Translations under genes and position numbers: made by a program | DNA from: Pseudomonadota bacterium | GTDB lineage: Bacteria > Pseudomonadota > Gammaproteobacteria > Burkholderiales > SG8-39 | Direction of reading: 5' to 3' | NCBI GenBank assembly: GCA_003242425.1 | Contig: QGUL01000105.1 | Location: forward strand, 1 to 6,645 | DNA: 6,645 bases | The notes under the pieces: generated by a model | Seen by the model: the letters and a program-made list of their open reading frames with translations, nothing else | The model's database searches: none | Told to the model about the DNA's origin: nothing | In this document: piece after piece, positions 5,727 through 6,645 of the stretch | Layout of the letters: each line of letters begins with the position of its first letter | How positions within the stretch are numbered: position 1 is the stretch's first letter

Positions 5727-5760
5727 AAAAGGCCGCCGCAGTGTTGCGACGGCCTTTTTT
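5727..5760 (+). terminator. Intrinsic terminator after csp, likely bidirectional
   Basis: AAAAGGCCG (5727-5735) pairs with CGGCCTTTT (5750-5758). After one C/A mismatch the stem continues with CGCA (5737-5740) and TGCG (5745-5748) around a GTGT loop. Six Ts end it on the plus strand. On the minus strand the same stem is followed by four Ts, so it can also stop transcripts arriving from aconitase, whose stop lies 111 nt away with no other hairpin-plus-T run between. Confidence 0.88.
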
Positions 5761-5871
5761 GTAAGTCGATACGGTTTGCCGCGCTCCGGGGCAGGCGCGA
5801 GGGGCTGCGGGTTGTCGGGACGGGGACACGCGTCGTTCAAACGCTTGCGCATCCTCATCCCGATAGCGAAC
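5761..5871. other. Convergent intergenic spacer
   Basis: The space between the csp terminator and the aconitase stop. I see no coding frame, promoter or repeat in it that I would support. Confidence 0.5.

Positions 5872-6645
<774 letters not shown>

Overview
The window is GC-rich with strongly G/C-biased third codon positions. Its gene content (Zwf, an RssA-type patatin, AcnA, a CspA-type cold-shock protein, a PAS histidine kinase) suggests a beta- or gammaproteobacterium. The csp sequence leans towards betaproteobacteria, but I cannot settle the class from the sequence alone. It reads as an ordinary chromosomal segment, with no mobile element, CRISPR array, tRNA or rRNA.

Layout. Bases 1-3446 are read leftward. 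In transcription order they hold a small Cys-rich protein of unknown function (3446-3175, broken by a one-base frameshift), a probable pyrimidine-dimer DNA glycosylase (3074-2634), an 8-codon leader ORF whose stop overlaps the next start, an RssA-like patatin phospholipase (2547-1624), an isoprenylcysteine-methyltransferase-like membrane protein overlapping it by ATGA (1627-1163), a 22-codon stub of a HAD/phosphoglycolate-phosphatase-like gene (1119-1051), and the first 317 codons of glucose-6-phosphate dehydrogenase (951-1, cut by the edge). Bases 3503-5305 are read rightward and encode a membrane-anchored PAS-PAS histidine kinase. It is followed by a well-formed sigma70-type promoter, a leader of about 150 nt, a cold-shock protein gene (5502-5708) and a strong terminator that can also serve the converging strand. 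Bases 6645-5872 are read leftward and encode the C-terminal third of aconitase AcnA, cut by the right edge.

How the genes fit together. The leftward cluster is compact. The rssA/methyltransferase pair looks translationally coupled, and the leader ORF may couple rssA to upstream translation. Zwf (pentose phosphate / Entner-Doudoroff entry) and AcnA (TCA cycle) are unrelated housekeeping enzymes at the two edges. The kinase has no response regulator in view.

Caution on data quality. Two places (25-36 and 1400-1445) turn conserved protein motifs into runs of G on one strand while keeping the reading frame, a pattern that fits sequencer poly-G miscalls. Together with the frameshift near base 10, the frameshift near 3350 and the abrupt gph-like stub, this means some 'odd' features may be errors rather than biology. 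I found no convincing new multi-gene system. The best leads are the gph-like stub, the Cys-rich family and the leader ORF in front of rssA.
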